Shown: one piece after another, positions 1 through 6,108 of the stretch
Layout: the number at the start of each line of letters is the position of its first letter
Numbering within the stretch: position 1 is the first letter of the stretch
Assembly: GCA_003444595.1 (NCBI GenBank)
Contig: DLUO01000025.1
Span: 2,259-9,428, forward strand
Length of the DNA: 7,170 nt
Source: Bacillota bacterium
Lineage (GTDB): Bacteria > Bacillota > Dethiobacteria > DTU022 > UBA8154
Direction: 5' to 3'
Translations under genes and position numbers: made by a program
Notes under the pieces: generated by a model
Database searches by the model: none
Told to the model about the DNA's origin: nothing
Seen by the model: only the letters and a program-made list of their open reading frames with translations

Positions 1-78
1 AGTACGCCGGCTGACGGCGTGAATCCCGAATGCCTGGCACTTTTTGAAGAAATTACAAAGACAGAGTTGCAGTCTTAA
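1..78 (+). CDS. C-terminal end of an unidentified protein (partial)
   Basis: An open frame runs from the first base of the window through 25 codons to a TAA stop at 76-78. The peptide begins STPADGVNPECLALFEEI and ends TELQS. The 5' part lies outside the window. The tail is too short to assign to a family. It is supported as a real gene end by the absence of stops and by the hairpin just downstream, in the gap before the convergent gene. Function unknown. Confidence 0.45.
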   Translation, partial: STPADGVNPECLALFEEITKTELQS

Positions 79-97
79 ATGGGGAGGCAAAATTAGA

Positions 98-116
98 GGG
101 CGGGGATGACCCGCCC
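98..116. terminator. Hairpin between convergent genes, possible bidirectional terminator
   Basis: A perfect 7-bp stem, gggcggg (98-104) with cccgccc (110-116), encloses the loop gatga. It sits between the stop of the partial plus-strand gene (78) and the stop of the minus-strand gene (122). Read on the minus strand, the stem is followed by TCTAATTTTG, a weak T-tract. On the plus strand it is followed by ctta and no real T-run. It is therefore a better terminator for the minus-strand gene. The position and GC-rich stem are seen directly; the terminator function is inferred. Confidence 0.55.
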
Positions 117-121
117 CTTAC

Positions 122-724
122 TTAATCATAGCTTACCTCTTCAATTTCTTTCTTGGCGGTCAGCTTCCGGGAATAAAAGTGGGAATACAAAGCCCCTGCG
201 GGGTTGTGTGCGAGAACCCGGTCTTTTACAATCAGTGTCGTAACCGGGGCCTTTGAATATTTTGTGAACAATATATCATGGCCGAGGCAAAGTCCGACGA
301 TGATGTTCAACTCCGTGTTATTTTTCGCCAAGACTTCGGCCTGCATAATGGGGTTGCACATCACCTCGTAGTTATTTTTATCCACTTTTTTTAATCCAAA
401 GTCTTCTTTGGCTACTCCACATACTTTGCAGCAGATGCTATAGACGGTAAAATGCTTTCGGAGCAGAGAGCAGAGGACCTGCGTCTCCTGCTGCAGCCCA
501 AGGCAGAAAGCCACTCCCAAACGCTTGTAATCCATTTCCTTGCAAAAAATTATCAACTCTTCGACCCTGGTCTTTTCCATATAGTAAGTCCCCTCAATAG
601 CAGCAGAAACCTGCATTATTCGCTGGTCCTCGGAAGAGTTGTACATCTTCTGTACATCACCTTTAGCTTTCCAGCAGTCTTTCCCTTCCTCGCAGTGTTT
701 ATCAGGGCAAAGATCACATTTCAT
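122..724 (-). CDS. DUF1847 family cysteine-rich (predicted metal-binding) protein
   Basis: This 200-residue protein matches the DUF1847 pattern as I recognise it. It has an N-terminal cysteine cluster (C3, C6, C11, C17 in MKCDLCPDKHCEEGKDC), a central CCKVCGVAKEDFGL segment, a CNP motif, and the family's conserved stretch GLCLGHDILFTKYSKAP followed by TTLIVKDRVLAHNP near the C-terminus. No signal peptide or membrane segment is visible, so it is probably cytoplasmic. The cysteines suggest binding of a metal or Fe-S cluster, but no biochemical role is established for the family to my knowledge. The start is ATG (complement of 722-724), preceded by an AGGAGG ribosome binding site with about 10 bases of spacing. 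The length is usual for the family. It is a single gene convergent with the partial gene at the window start, and its link to the neighbouring genes is unclear. Confidence 0.85.
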   Translation of the reverse strand: MKCDLCPDKHCEEGKDCWKAKGDVQKMYNSSEDQRIMQVSAAIEGTYYMEKTRVEELIIFCKEMDYKRLGVAFCLGLQQETQVLCSLLRKHFTVYSICCKVCGVAKEDFGLKKVDKNNYEVMCNPIMQAEVLAKNNTELNIIVGLCLGHDILFTKYSKAPVTTLIVKDRVLAHNPAGALYSHFYSRKLTAKKEIEEVSYD

Positions 725-809
725 TTATTGCTTTCCTCCTTTTATTTATCTTGCTACAGCGTAAACTGCATTAAGCAGCGCACCGCGAATCCAGATAAAT
801 AGCAGTTGT

Positions 810-838
810 AGTATATTCCTTGAACTATGTTTTCTCCA
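810..838 (-). promoter_or_regulatory. Candidate sigma-A type promoter for the DUF1847 gene
   Basis: Read on the minus strand, TGGAGA (complement of 833-838, 4 of 6 matches to TTGACA) is followed after 17 bases by TATACT (complement of 810-815, 5 of 6 matches to TATAAT). It lies about 85-115 bases upstream of the DUF1847 start and outside the adjacent IS relic. The spacing is ideal but the -35 match is modest. The assignment is by consensus only. Confidence 0.3.
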
Positions 839-859
839 CAATTATCTGTAAAACCTTTT

Positions 860-868
860 TTTTCGCTG
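860..868. repeat. Target site duplication, copy 1 (ttttcgctg)
   Basis: The nonamer ttttcgctg directly abuts the left end of the IS relic. An identical copy abuts the other end at 1334-1342. The bases beyond the nonamer differ (tt before this copy, cc before the other), so the match is exactly 9 bp. That is the duplication length known for ISLre2-family insertions. Confidence 0.75.
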
Positions 869-875
869 GTTTGTG

Positions 876-1224
876 TCAAGAGGAGTTAGTAGGTAAACGC
901 AGTTCCAACCCTAAAGCTTGATCTGGCAAAAAAGCTATACTCGCCAGAATCATCTTTGTACATCCTGTGCTTAAGCTTGAACTCCCTACACTGGTTACTA
1001 AAACCCGCTCACTAGTGCCTACTAGCTGCAATGTTTTGTCTTTCCGGGCTAATAGCTATCGGTCAATATCTTCTAACGCAAAGGTAAGCAGCATCCCTGC
1101 TGCCTTTTGAGTTAAACTATGTACTCTTTCCTCTAACCGTGTAAAATCACTTGATCTTTAAAATTTCAAAAATTCCCTGCGCCAAAAAGAGGACTATTAT
1201 CACTTTCTGACGAATCTTAAACAT
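876..1224 (-). pseudogene. ISLre2 (UPF0236) transposase, N-terminal remnant with stops and frameshifts
   Basis: Read on the minus strand from ATG (complement of 1222-1224), which has an AAAGGAG site 10 bases upstream, the peptide starts MFKIRQKVIIVLFLAQGIF and meets TGA at 1147-1149. It resumes in another frame as DFTRLEERVHSLTQKAAGM with ALEDIDR, meets TAG at 1056-1058, then reads LLARKDKTLQLVGTSERVLV. After a one-base loss it continues as VGEFKLKHRMYKDDSGEYSF. A compensating extra T restores the frame for LPDQALGLELRLPTNS before a TGA at 876-878. The GTSERVLVTSVGEF and YKDDSGEYSFLPDQALGL segments are typical of the N-terminal region of ISLre2 transposases. The catalytic core and C-terminus are absent. 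With two stops, at least three frame disruptions and a large deletion, it is a clear pseudogene. Confidence 0.78.
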
Positions 1225-1234
1225 GAGACCTTCG

Positions 1235-1248
1235 CTCCTTTCGAGGAG
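1235..1248 (-). promoter_or_regulatory. Hairpin overlapping the relic transposase ribosome binding site
   Basis: On the minus strand, CTCCT-CGAA-AGGAG forms a 5-bp stem with a 4-base loop. The AGGAG arm is the ribosome binding site of the relic transposase, so folding would mask it. Other IS elements use comparable structures to block translation of read-through transcripts. Here the role is inferred, and the gene it served is dead. Confidence 0.35.
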
Positions 1249-1333
1249 TTACCATTGCATCCTTTGGGGGTCTCTTTTCTTCACCTTTCTACTGTTAAAT
1301 CCCTCCAACTACTTACTAAAAGTTTACACTACC

Positions 1334-1342
1334 TTTTCGCTG
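1334..1342. repeat. Target site duplication, copy 2 (ttttcgctg)
   Basis: This is the second exact copy of the nonamer found at 860-868. It immediately follows the outer end of the inverted repeat at 1322-1333. Together the two copies define the insertion boundaries of the ISLre2-type relic. Confidence 0.75.
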
Positions 1343-1352
1343 CAAGTAAGGA

Positions 1353-1358
1353 TATAAT
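1353..1358 (+). promoter_or_regulatory. Candidate -10 box (TATAAT) for the M23 peptidase gene
   Basis: A perfect TATAAT lies 30 bases upstream of the ATG at 1389, which would give a short leader. No good -35 sits 16-18 bases upstream. That region now falls across the end of the IS relic and the target duplication, and a TTTACA in the terminal repeat (1323-1328) is 24 bases away, which is too far. The pre-insertion sequence rebuilt from the duplication would have only T-rich DNA there. It may be an activator-dependent or alternative-sigma promoter, or a chance AT-rich match. Confidence 0.35.
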
Positions 1359-1388
1359 TTTATTAATGAAGTGTTAGGGCGGTGCTCT

Positions 1389-2495
1389 ATGCCAAGCAAA
1401 CGCAGCCGGTTAAACGGACGGAGATCCCGGAGAGAAAAAAACAGACGGCTTTTCTTATATGTTTTTTATTTTCTAGTCTTCCTTCTACTCTTCTGCCTGA
1501 CGGGTACTGTCGCCAAATATTTCTACGGAGGGAAAAGCTCTCCCCGGGAACCTGGTTTATTTACGGAAGATGAAGCCGCGTGGTCTGCTGTTCCTTTTGC
1601 AGAAGAAACTGGGGAAATAGATGAATTAGAGGAAACGGAAATATTAGAAGAAACAGAAGAAGCGCCGGTGCAGCCGGTTTTGAGTTTCTCGTCCGTAGAA
1701 ATTCCACAGGGAGACTATTTTTCAATTTGTTTGTGTGATCTGAAAGAAAACGATGAGATTGTAATTGGTACAGACCTGGGAGGGGAAGAACCTGTTTTTT
1801 ATCCTTATCAGGAAGGCAGGGCTGCACTGATAGGTGTTAATTATCGCACTGTTCCCGGAGAGTATTATTTCCAGGTCCAGGTATTCCGGGACGGGAGCAG
1901 TGTCCTGGATGAGCGGAAGCAAATATCCGTTGTTTCTAAAGAATTTGAAACCCAGCACTTGACGGTTACCTCTGAGCAACAGGAAAAACGCACTGACGTT
2001 CTCTGGGATGAGGATCGAAAGCATACTACAAGAGCCAGATCCATAACTGCCGGTGAGCCCCTCTGGGAAGGGGAGTTTTTAATGCCCCTGGAAGGGAGGC
2101 TAACAACTGCTTTCGGTGTTATTCGCTATATTAACGGCGTGGAGTCTGAAAGACACTCCGGGCTGGATATCGCCGCTCCCCGCGGTACTCCTGTGAAGGC
2201 GGCCAACTCCGGAAAAGTTAACCTCTCCATGAGCCTGAATGTGACGGGGAATACGGTTATTATCGATCACGGTTTCAATCTTTTCAGCGCTTATTGCCAT
2301 ATGGATCGCCTGCTGGTTCAGGAGGGCGATATGATTCAAAAAGGGGATATTGTAGGGGAAGTGGGCTCAACGGGGTTTTCCACAGGACCTCATTTGCACT
2401 GGACGATTAGTATCGGGCCGGTATTTGTGAACCCCTGGCTGTTTTTAGAAAAAGATCCCCTGGGTTGGATCACTGCTCGTCAGGAAGCTGATTAG
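1389..2495 (+). CDS. Membrane-anchored M23 family (LytM-type) peptidoglycan endopeptidase
   Basis: This 368-residue protein begins with a strongly basic cytoplasmic tail (residues 1-20), followed by one membrane segment (about 21-42) that acts as an uncleaved anchor. Next come a very acidic linker (about 73-95, with repeated EE and ETE runs), an extracytoplasmic region of unclear fold (about 96-220), and a C-terminal M23 domain (about 230-360). All LytM-type active-site residues are present: zinc ligands H256 and D260 (HSGLD) and H337 (second His of HLHW), plus H304 (CHMD) and H335. It is therefore predicted to cut peptide cross-links in the cell wall outside the membrane. The architecture resembles the sporulation protein SpoIIQ, though B. 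subtilis SpoIIQ lacks part of the zinc site and this protein does not. The ATG at 1389 is preferred over an upstream in-frame GTG at 1371 because only the ATG has a good site (AGGGCGG, 6 bases away). The gene points the same way as rnf, but a 148-bp gap separates them. Confidence 0.85.
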   Translation: MPSKRSRLNGRRSRREKNRRLFLYVFYFLVFLLLFCLTGTVAKYFYGGKSSPREPGLFTEDEAAWSAVPFAEETGEIDELEETEILEETEEAPVQPVLSFSSVEIPQGDYFSICLCDLKENDEIVIGTDLGGEEPVFYPYQEGRAALIGVNYRTVPGEYYFQVQVFRDGSSVLDERKQISVVSKEFETQHLTVTSEQQEKRTDVLWDEDRKHTTRARSITAGEPLWEGEFLMPLEGRLTTAFGVIRYINGVESERHSGLDIAAPRGTPVKAANSGKVNLSMSLNVTGNTVIIDHGFNLFSAYCHMDRLLVQEGDMIQKGDIVGEVGSTGFSTGPHLHWTISIGPVFVNPWLFLEKDPLGWITARQEAD

Positions 2496-2643
2496 AATAG
2501 TTTATTATCGCATCTGTTATTCTTCGATCAAAAGTTACTAGAAATAGACGCTCCACAGAAGGAATTCACACGGCAATCACGAAAATATGGTTTAATTATG
2601 GACTTATAAAGATTTTAATAATTAAAAAGAGGTGAATGAGTGC

Positions 2644-3975
2644 ATGAGTGAACGGACTTTTGTTGGCGGTATACATCCCAGCTATTTTAAGGAATTTACA
2701 GCCGGGATGCCCATTGCTCCCGCTCGCTCACCATCACAGGTGATTATTCCTTTACACCAGAATATTGGAGCACCTTGTGAAGCCACTGTCCAGGTGGGAG
2801 ATGAAGTTAAAGTAGGACAGAAAATCGGTGAGCCGAAAGGTTTTGTCTCTGCTCCGATTCATGCCAGTGTTTCCGGTAAGGTCGTCAAGATAGAACCTTT
2901 TAACCATCCGCTGGGTAATCCTGTTAATGCCGTTTTTATAGAAAATGACGGACAGGATACACCATATGAGGGAATGAAGCCCGGTAAACCCCTGGAGGAG
3001 TTGACCCCAGAAGAAATAATTGCCATTTCTAAAGAGGCCGGGCTGGTAGGTCTTGGCGGCGCTGCATTCCCGACACATGTAAAGCTTTCTCCGCCCCCGG
3101 ATATTGCCATTGATACTGTTATTATTAATGGAGCAGAATGTGAGCCTTTTCTCACGGCAGACCATGCCCTTATGCTGGAGAGAGCAGACGATATAGTGTA
3201 TGGTTTAAAGGCTTTTATGAAGGCTCTTAATGCGACAAAAGGGATAATCGGTATTGAAGATAATAAACCGGATGCCCTTGAAAAAATGAGAAAAGCTGTA
3301 GCTGCGGGTAGTGACGGTTACGATATCGAGGTTCACGCCCTGCATACGAAATATCCCCAGGGAGCGGAGAAAATGCTCATCAAGGCCACTACCGGAAGGG
3401 AAGTGCCTCCCGGTGCCCTGCCCATGGCTGTAAATGTGGTTAACCAGAATACGGGTACAGCTGTTGCCCTGGCCGAGGCGCTCAAGCTGGGGAAGCCGCT
3501 TTACGAAAGGGTTATTACCGTGACAGGCCCTGGTGTCAAACAGCCTGCCAACCTTATTGTCAGGAACGGTACCCTGGTTAAAGATATTATTGAACAGTGT
3601 GGCGGTATGACAGACGATGCCCGTAAATTGATTCTGGGCGGTCCAATGATGGGCCTGGCACAGCCCACAGACGAGATCCCCGTTATCAAAGGTACCTCGG
3701 GTGTGTTAATTTTAACGGCGGAATATGTAAAGGAATACGCTATTGGTCCCTGTATCAAGTGCGGCAAATGCATGGAAGTCTGCCCGATGAACCTGCTTCC
3801 CAATTTTATCGGTTCAGCTTCCGAAAAGAAAAACATGGAACTGGCAGAGAAATATGGTGCTATGGATTGCTTTGAATGCGGGTGCTGCACTTATATCTGC
3901 CCGGCCAGAAGGCCTCTGGTACAGTGGATTCGCATTGCCAAGGGCGAAATTACCGCTCGCAGGAGAAAGCAGTAA
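2644..3975 (+). CDS. rnfC: Rnf electron transport complex subunit RnfC
   Basis: RnfC is the peripheral cytoplasmic subunit that exchanges electrons with NAD+/NADH. The N-terminus has the RnfC signature FVGGIHPSYFKEFT and a barrel-sandwich-like segment (about 20-95). Next is the glycine-rich GLVGLGGAAFPTHVK (from residue 133), homologous to the flavin/NADH-binding part of the complex I 51-kDa subunit, then INGAECEPFLTAD. The C-terminus carries two 4Fe-4S motifs of CxxCxxCxxxCP form: C370/C373/C376/C380 and C409/C412/C415/C419. At 443 residues it matches the compact clostridial type and lacks the long C-terminal extension of proteobacterial RnfC. I chose the ATG at 2644, which has AGAGGTGA 8-9 bases upstream, over an in-frame GTG at 2632 that falls inside that site. 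It is the first gene of the operon. I see no convincing promoter or terminator in the 148 bp before it. Confidence 0.96.
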   Translation: MSERTFVGGIHPSYFKEFTAGMPIAPARSPSQVIIPLHQNIGAPCEATVQVGDEVKVGQKIGEPKGFVSAPIHASVSGKVVKIEPFNHPLGNPVNAVFIENDGQDTPYEGMKPGKPLEELTPEEIIAISKEAGLVGLGGAAFPTHVKLSPPPDIAIDTVIINGAECEPFLTADHALMLERADDIVYGLKAFMKALNATKGIIGIEDNKPDALEKMRKAVAAGSDGYDIEVHALHTKYPQGAEKMLIKATTGREVPPGALPMAVNVVNQNTGTAVALAEALKLGKPLYERVITVTGPGVKQPANLIVRNGTLVKDIIEQCGGMTDDARKLILGGPMMGLAQPTDEIPVIKGTSGVLILTAEYVKEYAIGPCIKCGKCMEVCPMNLLPNFIGSASEKKNMELAEKYGAMDCFECGCCTYICPARRPLVQWIRIAKGEITARRRKQ

Positions 3976-3998
3976 GAATTGGAGGAGGGATTTAAAAG

Positions 3999-4931
3999 AT
4001 GAAAAGAATACTGGTAGTATCTTCATCCCCGCACCTCAAGTCCCCGGATGACATTCAGAGCATTATGGTGGATGTGCTGATCGCTCTCTTACCCGTAGCC
4101 TTAATGGCTGTTTTTCTCTTCGGCTACCGTGCTCTGGTTACCATGATAATAGCCATGTTTTTTGCGATGGCTACCGAGGCTATCATTCTACGTAATGGAA
4201 AATTTTTTGGGGATGGAAGTGCGGCGGTAACAGGGTTGCTTTTAGCCATGACCCTTCCCCCGGCACCGCCGTGGTGGGTTGTGGCTATCGGCTCCATAGT
4301 AGCAATTGCCATCGGTAAACAAATTTACGGAGGTTTAGGCAATAATATTTTCAACCCCGCTCTGGTAGGACGGGCGGTACTTTTGGTTTCCTGGAGTACG
4401 CATTTAGCCGGTGATGTCTGGCTAAAGCCGGTACCTTTCGGCTTTACGGCAGATATGGTTACGCAGGCCTCACCGTTGACCAACTATACAGCTTCCCTCG
4501 GGGACCTTTTTTTAGGAACGGTTCCCGGCTCTCTTGGGGAGACCTCTGCGCTGGCTATAATTATCGGCGCCATCTGGCTCTTTTACAAGGGGCATATAGA
4601 CTGGCGCATCCCGGGTGGTTTTATTGGCGCTGTTTTTATTTTGGGCTTGATTAGCGGAGGTTTTTACATGGGTCTTTACCATGTCCTGGCAGGAGGTGTG
4701 CTGCTGGGGGCGTTTTTCATGGCAACAGACATGGTAACCTCACCGGTAACACCAACCGGGAAGCTGATTTTCGGAGTGGGCTGCGGTGTAGTAACAATGG
4801 CTATACGCCTGTTCGGAGGCTTGCCCGAAGGTGTAACTTTTGGAATCCTGTTGATGAACGGGCTTACTCCTCTCATTGACAACTTGACTTTACCGAAGAA
4901 ATTCGGGGAGGTGAAGAAGATAAATGCGTGA
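3999..4931 (+). CDS. rnfD: Rnf electron transport complex membrane flavoprotein RnfD
   Basis: RnfD is an integral membrane subunit, homologous to NqrB, that carries covalently bound FMN and takes part in electron transfer linked to ion transport. The 310-residue protein starts with the typical VVSSSPHLKSPDDIQSIMVD segment and then has many hydrophobic helices. These include GGLGNNIFNPALVGRAVLL and, near the end, MATDMVTSPVTPTGKLIFG and LMNGLTPLID, all family hallmarks. The expected flavin-attachment motif S/T-x-A-T-P reads T155-Q-A-S158-P, with Ser at the position where Thr is usual. Just after it lies PGSLGETSALA. The start ATG has GGAGGAGG 10 bases upstream. It begins 23 bases after rnfC ends, and its last 8 bases overlap rnfG, consistent with translational coupling. 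Confidence 0.96.
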   Translation: MKRILVVSSSPHLKSPDDIQSIMVDVLIALLPVALMAVFLFGYRALVTMIIAMFFAMATEAIILRNGKFFGDGSAAVTGLLLAMTLPPAPPWWVVAIGSIVAIAIGKQIYGGLGNNIFNPALVGRAVLLVSWSTHLAGDVWLKPVPFGFTADMVTQASPLTNYTASLGDLFLGTVPGSLGETSALAIIIGAIWLFYKGHIDWRIPGGFIGAVFILGLISGGFYMGLYHVLAGGVLLGAFFMATDMVTSPVTPTGKLIFGVGCGVVTMAIRLFGGLPEGVTFGILLMNGLTPLIDNLTLPKKFGEVKKINA

Positions 4932-5448
4932 TGCAATGCGGATGGCGTTAACGCTGTTAATAATCGGGGCGATTTGCGGCGGTCTTCTTTCCGTTGTAAA
5001 CGGTATAACGGCACCTGTTATACAGGCAAGAGAAAGTGCCGCATTTTTGGAGGCCATGCAAACCTTTTTCCCCGATGGTGCCGATTCAGAAACAAAGGAG
5101 ATAGACGGGGAGGAATTTTATCTTTGTAAGGATGCATCCGGAAAGTTTATCGGCGTGGTGGCCAGGGCTAAGGCTGCAGGCTATGGTGGAGAAATATTTT
5201 ATGATCTGGCCGTAAGCGATACCGGAGATATTATTGGTATTCGTATCAGTTCACACAGTGAGACACCGGCGATCGGGGATGTGATTACCAAGCCGGAGTT
5301 TCAGGACAGGATAATCGGGCTAAATGTTGCTGATCCTATCTCTGCCGGTGTCGATGTAGACACTGTCACCGGTGCTACTATTTCCACCAGCGGAATGATT
5401 GAATCTATTCGCCGCGTCATGAACATCATAGGCGAGAATTTCCTATAA
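4924..5448 (+). CDS. rnfG: Rnf electron transport complex flavoprotein RnfG
   Basis: RnfG is a membrane-anchored flavoprotein, related to NqrC, whose FMN-binding domain faces outside the membrane. The 174-residue protein has one N-terminal membrane helix (about 7-29) and then an FMN_bind domain. It contains GYGGEIFYDLAVSDTGDI, the conserved SHSETPAIGD, and the attachment motif DTVTGATIST (146-155). The predicted FMN-linked residue is T152, on the known rule that ApbE links FMN to the Thr of S/T-G-A-T. The start ATG lies inside the end of rnfD in another frame. GGGGAGGTGA (4906-4915), within rnfD, serves as ribosome binding site. Length is usual for clostridial RnfG. The needed flavin transferase ApbE is not in this window. 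Confidence 0.95.
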   Translation: MRDAMRMALTLLIIGAICGGLLSVVNGITAPVIQARESAAFLEAMQTFFPDGADSETKEIDGEEFYLCKDASGKFIGVVARAKAAGYGGEIFYDLAVSDTGDIIGIRISSHSETPAIGDVITKPEFQDRIIGLNVADPISAGVDVDTVTGATISTSGMIESIRRVMNIIGENFL

Positions 5449-5480
5449 TAGACTGATTTTTGCGTACGGAGGTGAAAATA

Positions 5481-6083
5481 TTGAGTACATTAGCTCAGGA
5501 GTTTTCCAAAGGGATCTTAAAAGAGAATCCTACTTTCCGGCTTATTCTGGGGATGTGTCCGACCCTGGCGGTTACCGCGTCGGCAATTAACGGGTTTGGT
5601 ATGGGCATTTCTGCCCTCGTTGTTTTATTATGTTCTAATATTTTAGTAGCCGCTTTGCGGAATGTGATTCCCGACAAAGTAAGAATTCCTGCTTATATTC
5701 TTATTATCGCCACCTTTACAACCATAGTCGATATGGTGCTTAACGCTTTTGCCCCTGATCTGCACAAGGCGCTGGGGATATTCATTCCTTTGATCGTAGT
5801 TAACTGTATTATTCTGGGAAGGGCTGAGGCCTTTGCCCGTAAAAACAATGTTGTCCGCTCCATTATCGATGCACTGGGCATGGGTCTAGGTTTTACCCTT
5901 TCCCTTACGATCCTGGGTATCATCAGGGAGCTCTTCGGCAGCGGCAGTATTTTTGGCGTCAATGTCATGGGTACAGCTTTCGAACCTATGGGCATTCTGG
6001 CTACCGCCCCGGGAGCTTTTATCACCCTGGGTGTGATGCTGGGGTTTGTAAACTATATGTTTAGACGCCTGCGTATTGAGTAG
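5481..6083 (+). CDS. rnfE: Rnf electron transport complex membrane subunit RnfE
   Basis: RnfE is a six-helix-type membrane protein that pairs with RnfA, related to NqrD. The 200-residue sequence has the hallmark LILGMCPTLAVT near the N-terminus and LIVVNCIILGRAEAFA in the middle. C26 and C109 are the conserved cysteines that, in studied Rnf/Nqr complexes, help hold a 2Fe-2S cluster between the two paired subunits inside the membrane. I chose the TTG at 5481, giving MSTLAQEFSKGIL. GGAGG (5468-5472) lies 8 bases before it, and the N-terminus then matches the family. The in-frame TTG at 5460 would place the ribosome binding site inside the coding region. It lies 32 bases after rnfG and 25 bases before rnfA. 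Confidence 0.95.
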   Translation: MSTLAQEFSKGILKENPTFRLILGMCPTLAVTASAINGFGMGISALVVLLCSNILVAALRNVIPDKVRIPAYILIIATFTTIVDMVLNAFAPDLHKALGIFIPLIVVNCIILGRAEAFARKNNVVRSIIDALGMGLGFTLSLTILGIIRELFGSGSIFGVNVMGTAFEPMGILATAPGAFITLGVMLGFVNYMFRRLRIE

Positions 6084-6108
6084 AAATACAGGAAAAGGAG
6101 GCTGGAAA

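Larger units (their letters stand above)
869..1333 (-). mobile_element. Degenerate, internally deleted ISLre2-family element (465 bp, MITE-like)
   Basis: The ends form an imperfect inverted repeat: gtttgtgtcaag at 869-880 and the complement of gtttacactacc at 1322-1333, with 8 of 12 positions matching without gaps. Both ends abut an identical 9-bp direct repeat. Inside, on the minus strand, is a decayed N-terminal part of a UPF0236/ISLre2 transposase with its own ribosome binding site. A full ISLre2 element is roughly 1.5-2 kb, so more than 1 kb has been lost. The deletion joint is probably close to 880-890, where the coding remnant runs straight into the terminal repeat. The element cannot make a transposase. 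Ends and duplication are seen in the sequence; the family assignment rests on recognising the protein remnant and on the 9-bp duplication. Confidence 0.75.

Noticed and set aside
766..778. Small palindrome ctgc-attaa-gcag upstream of the DUF1847 gene
   Set aside because: A 4-bp stem is too short to support as an operator or terminator.
452..802. Plus-strand frame of 116 codons
   Set aside because: It is antisense to the well-supported DUF1847 gene, lacks a convincing ribosome binding site, and encodes no recognisable protein.
886..899. The sequence ttagtaggtaaacg as a possible terminal repeat of the IS
   Set aside because: It encodes the LRLPTNS part of the transposase remnant. The pair at 869-880 and 1322-1333 is the better end, as it is flanked by the exact 9-bp duplication.
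2496..2643. Possible terminator or promoter between the peptidase and rnfC
   Set aside because: Only a weak gaata/tattc pairing with a long loop and no T-run is visible. AT-rich -10-like strings (tttaat, tataaa) lack a -35 at proper spacing.
2752..3165. Long minus-strand frames inside rnfC, rnfD, rnfE and the peptidase
   Set aside because: They are antisense shadows of genes with strong family matches, and none has a recognisable domain or start signal.
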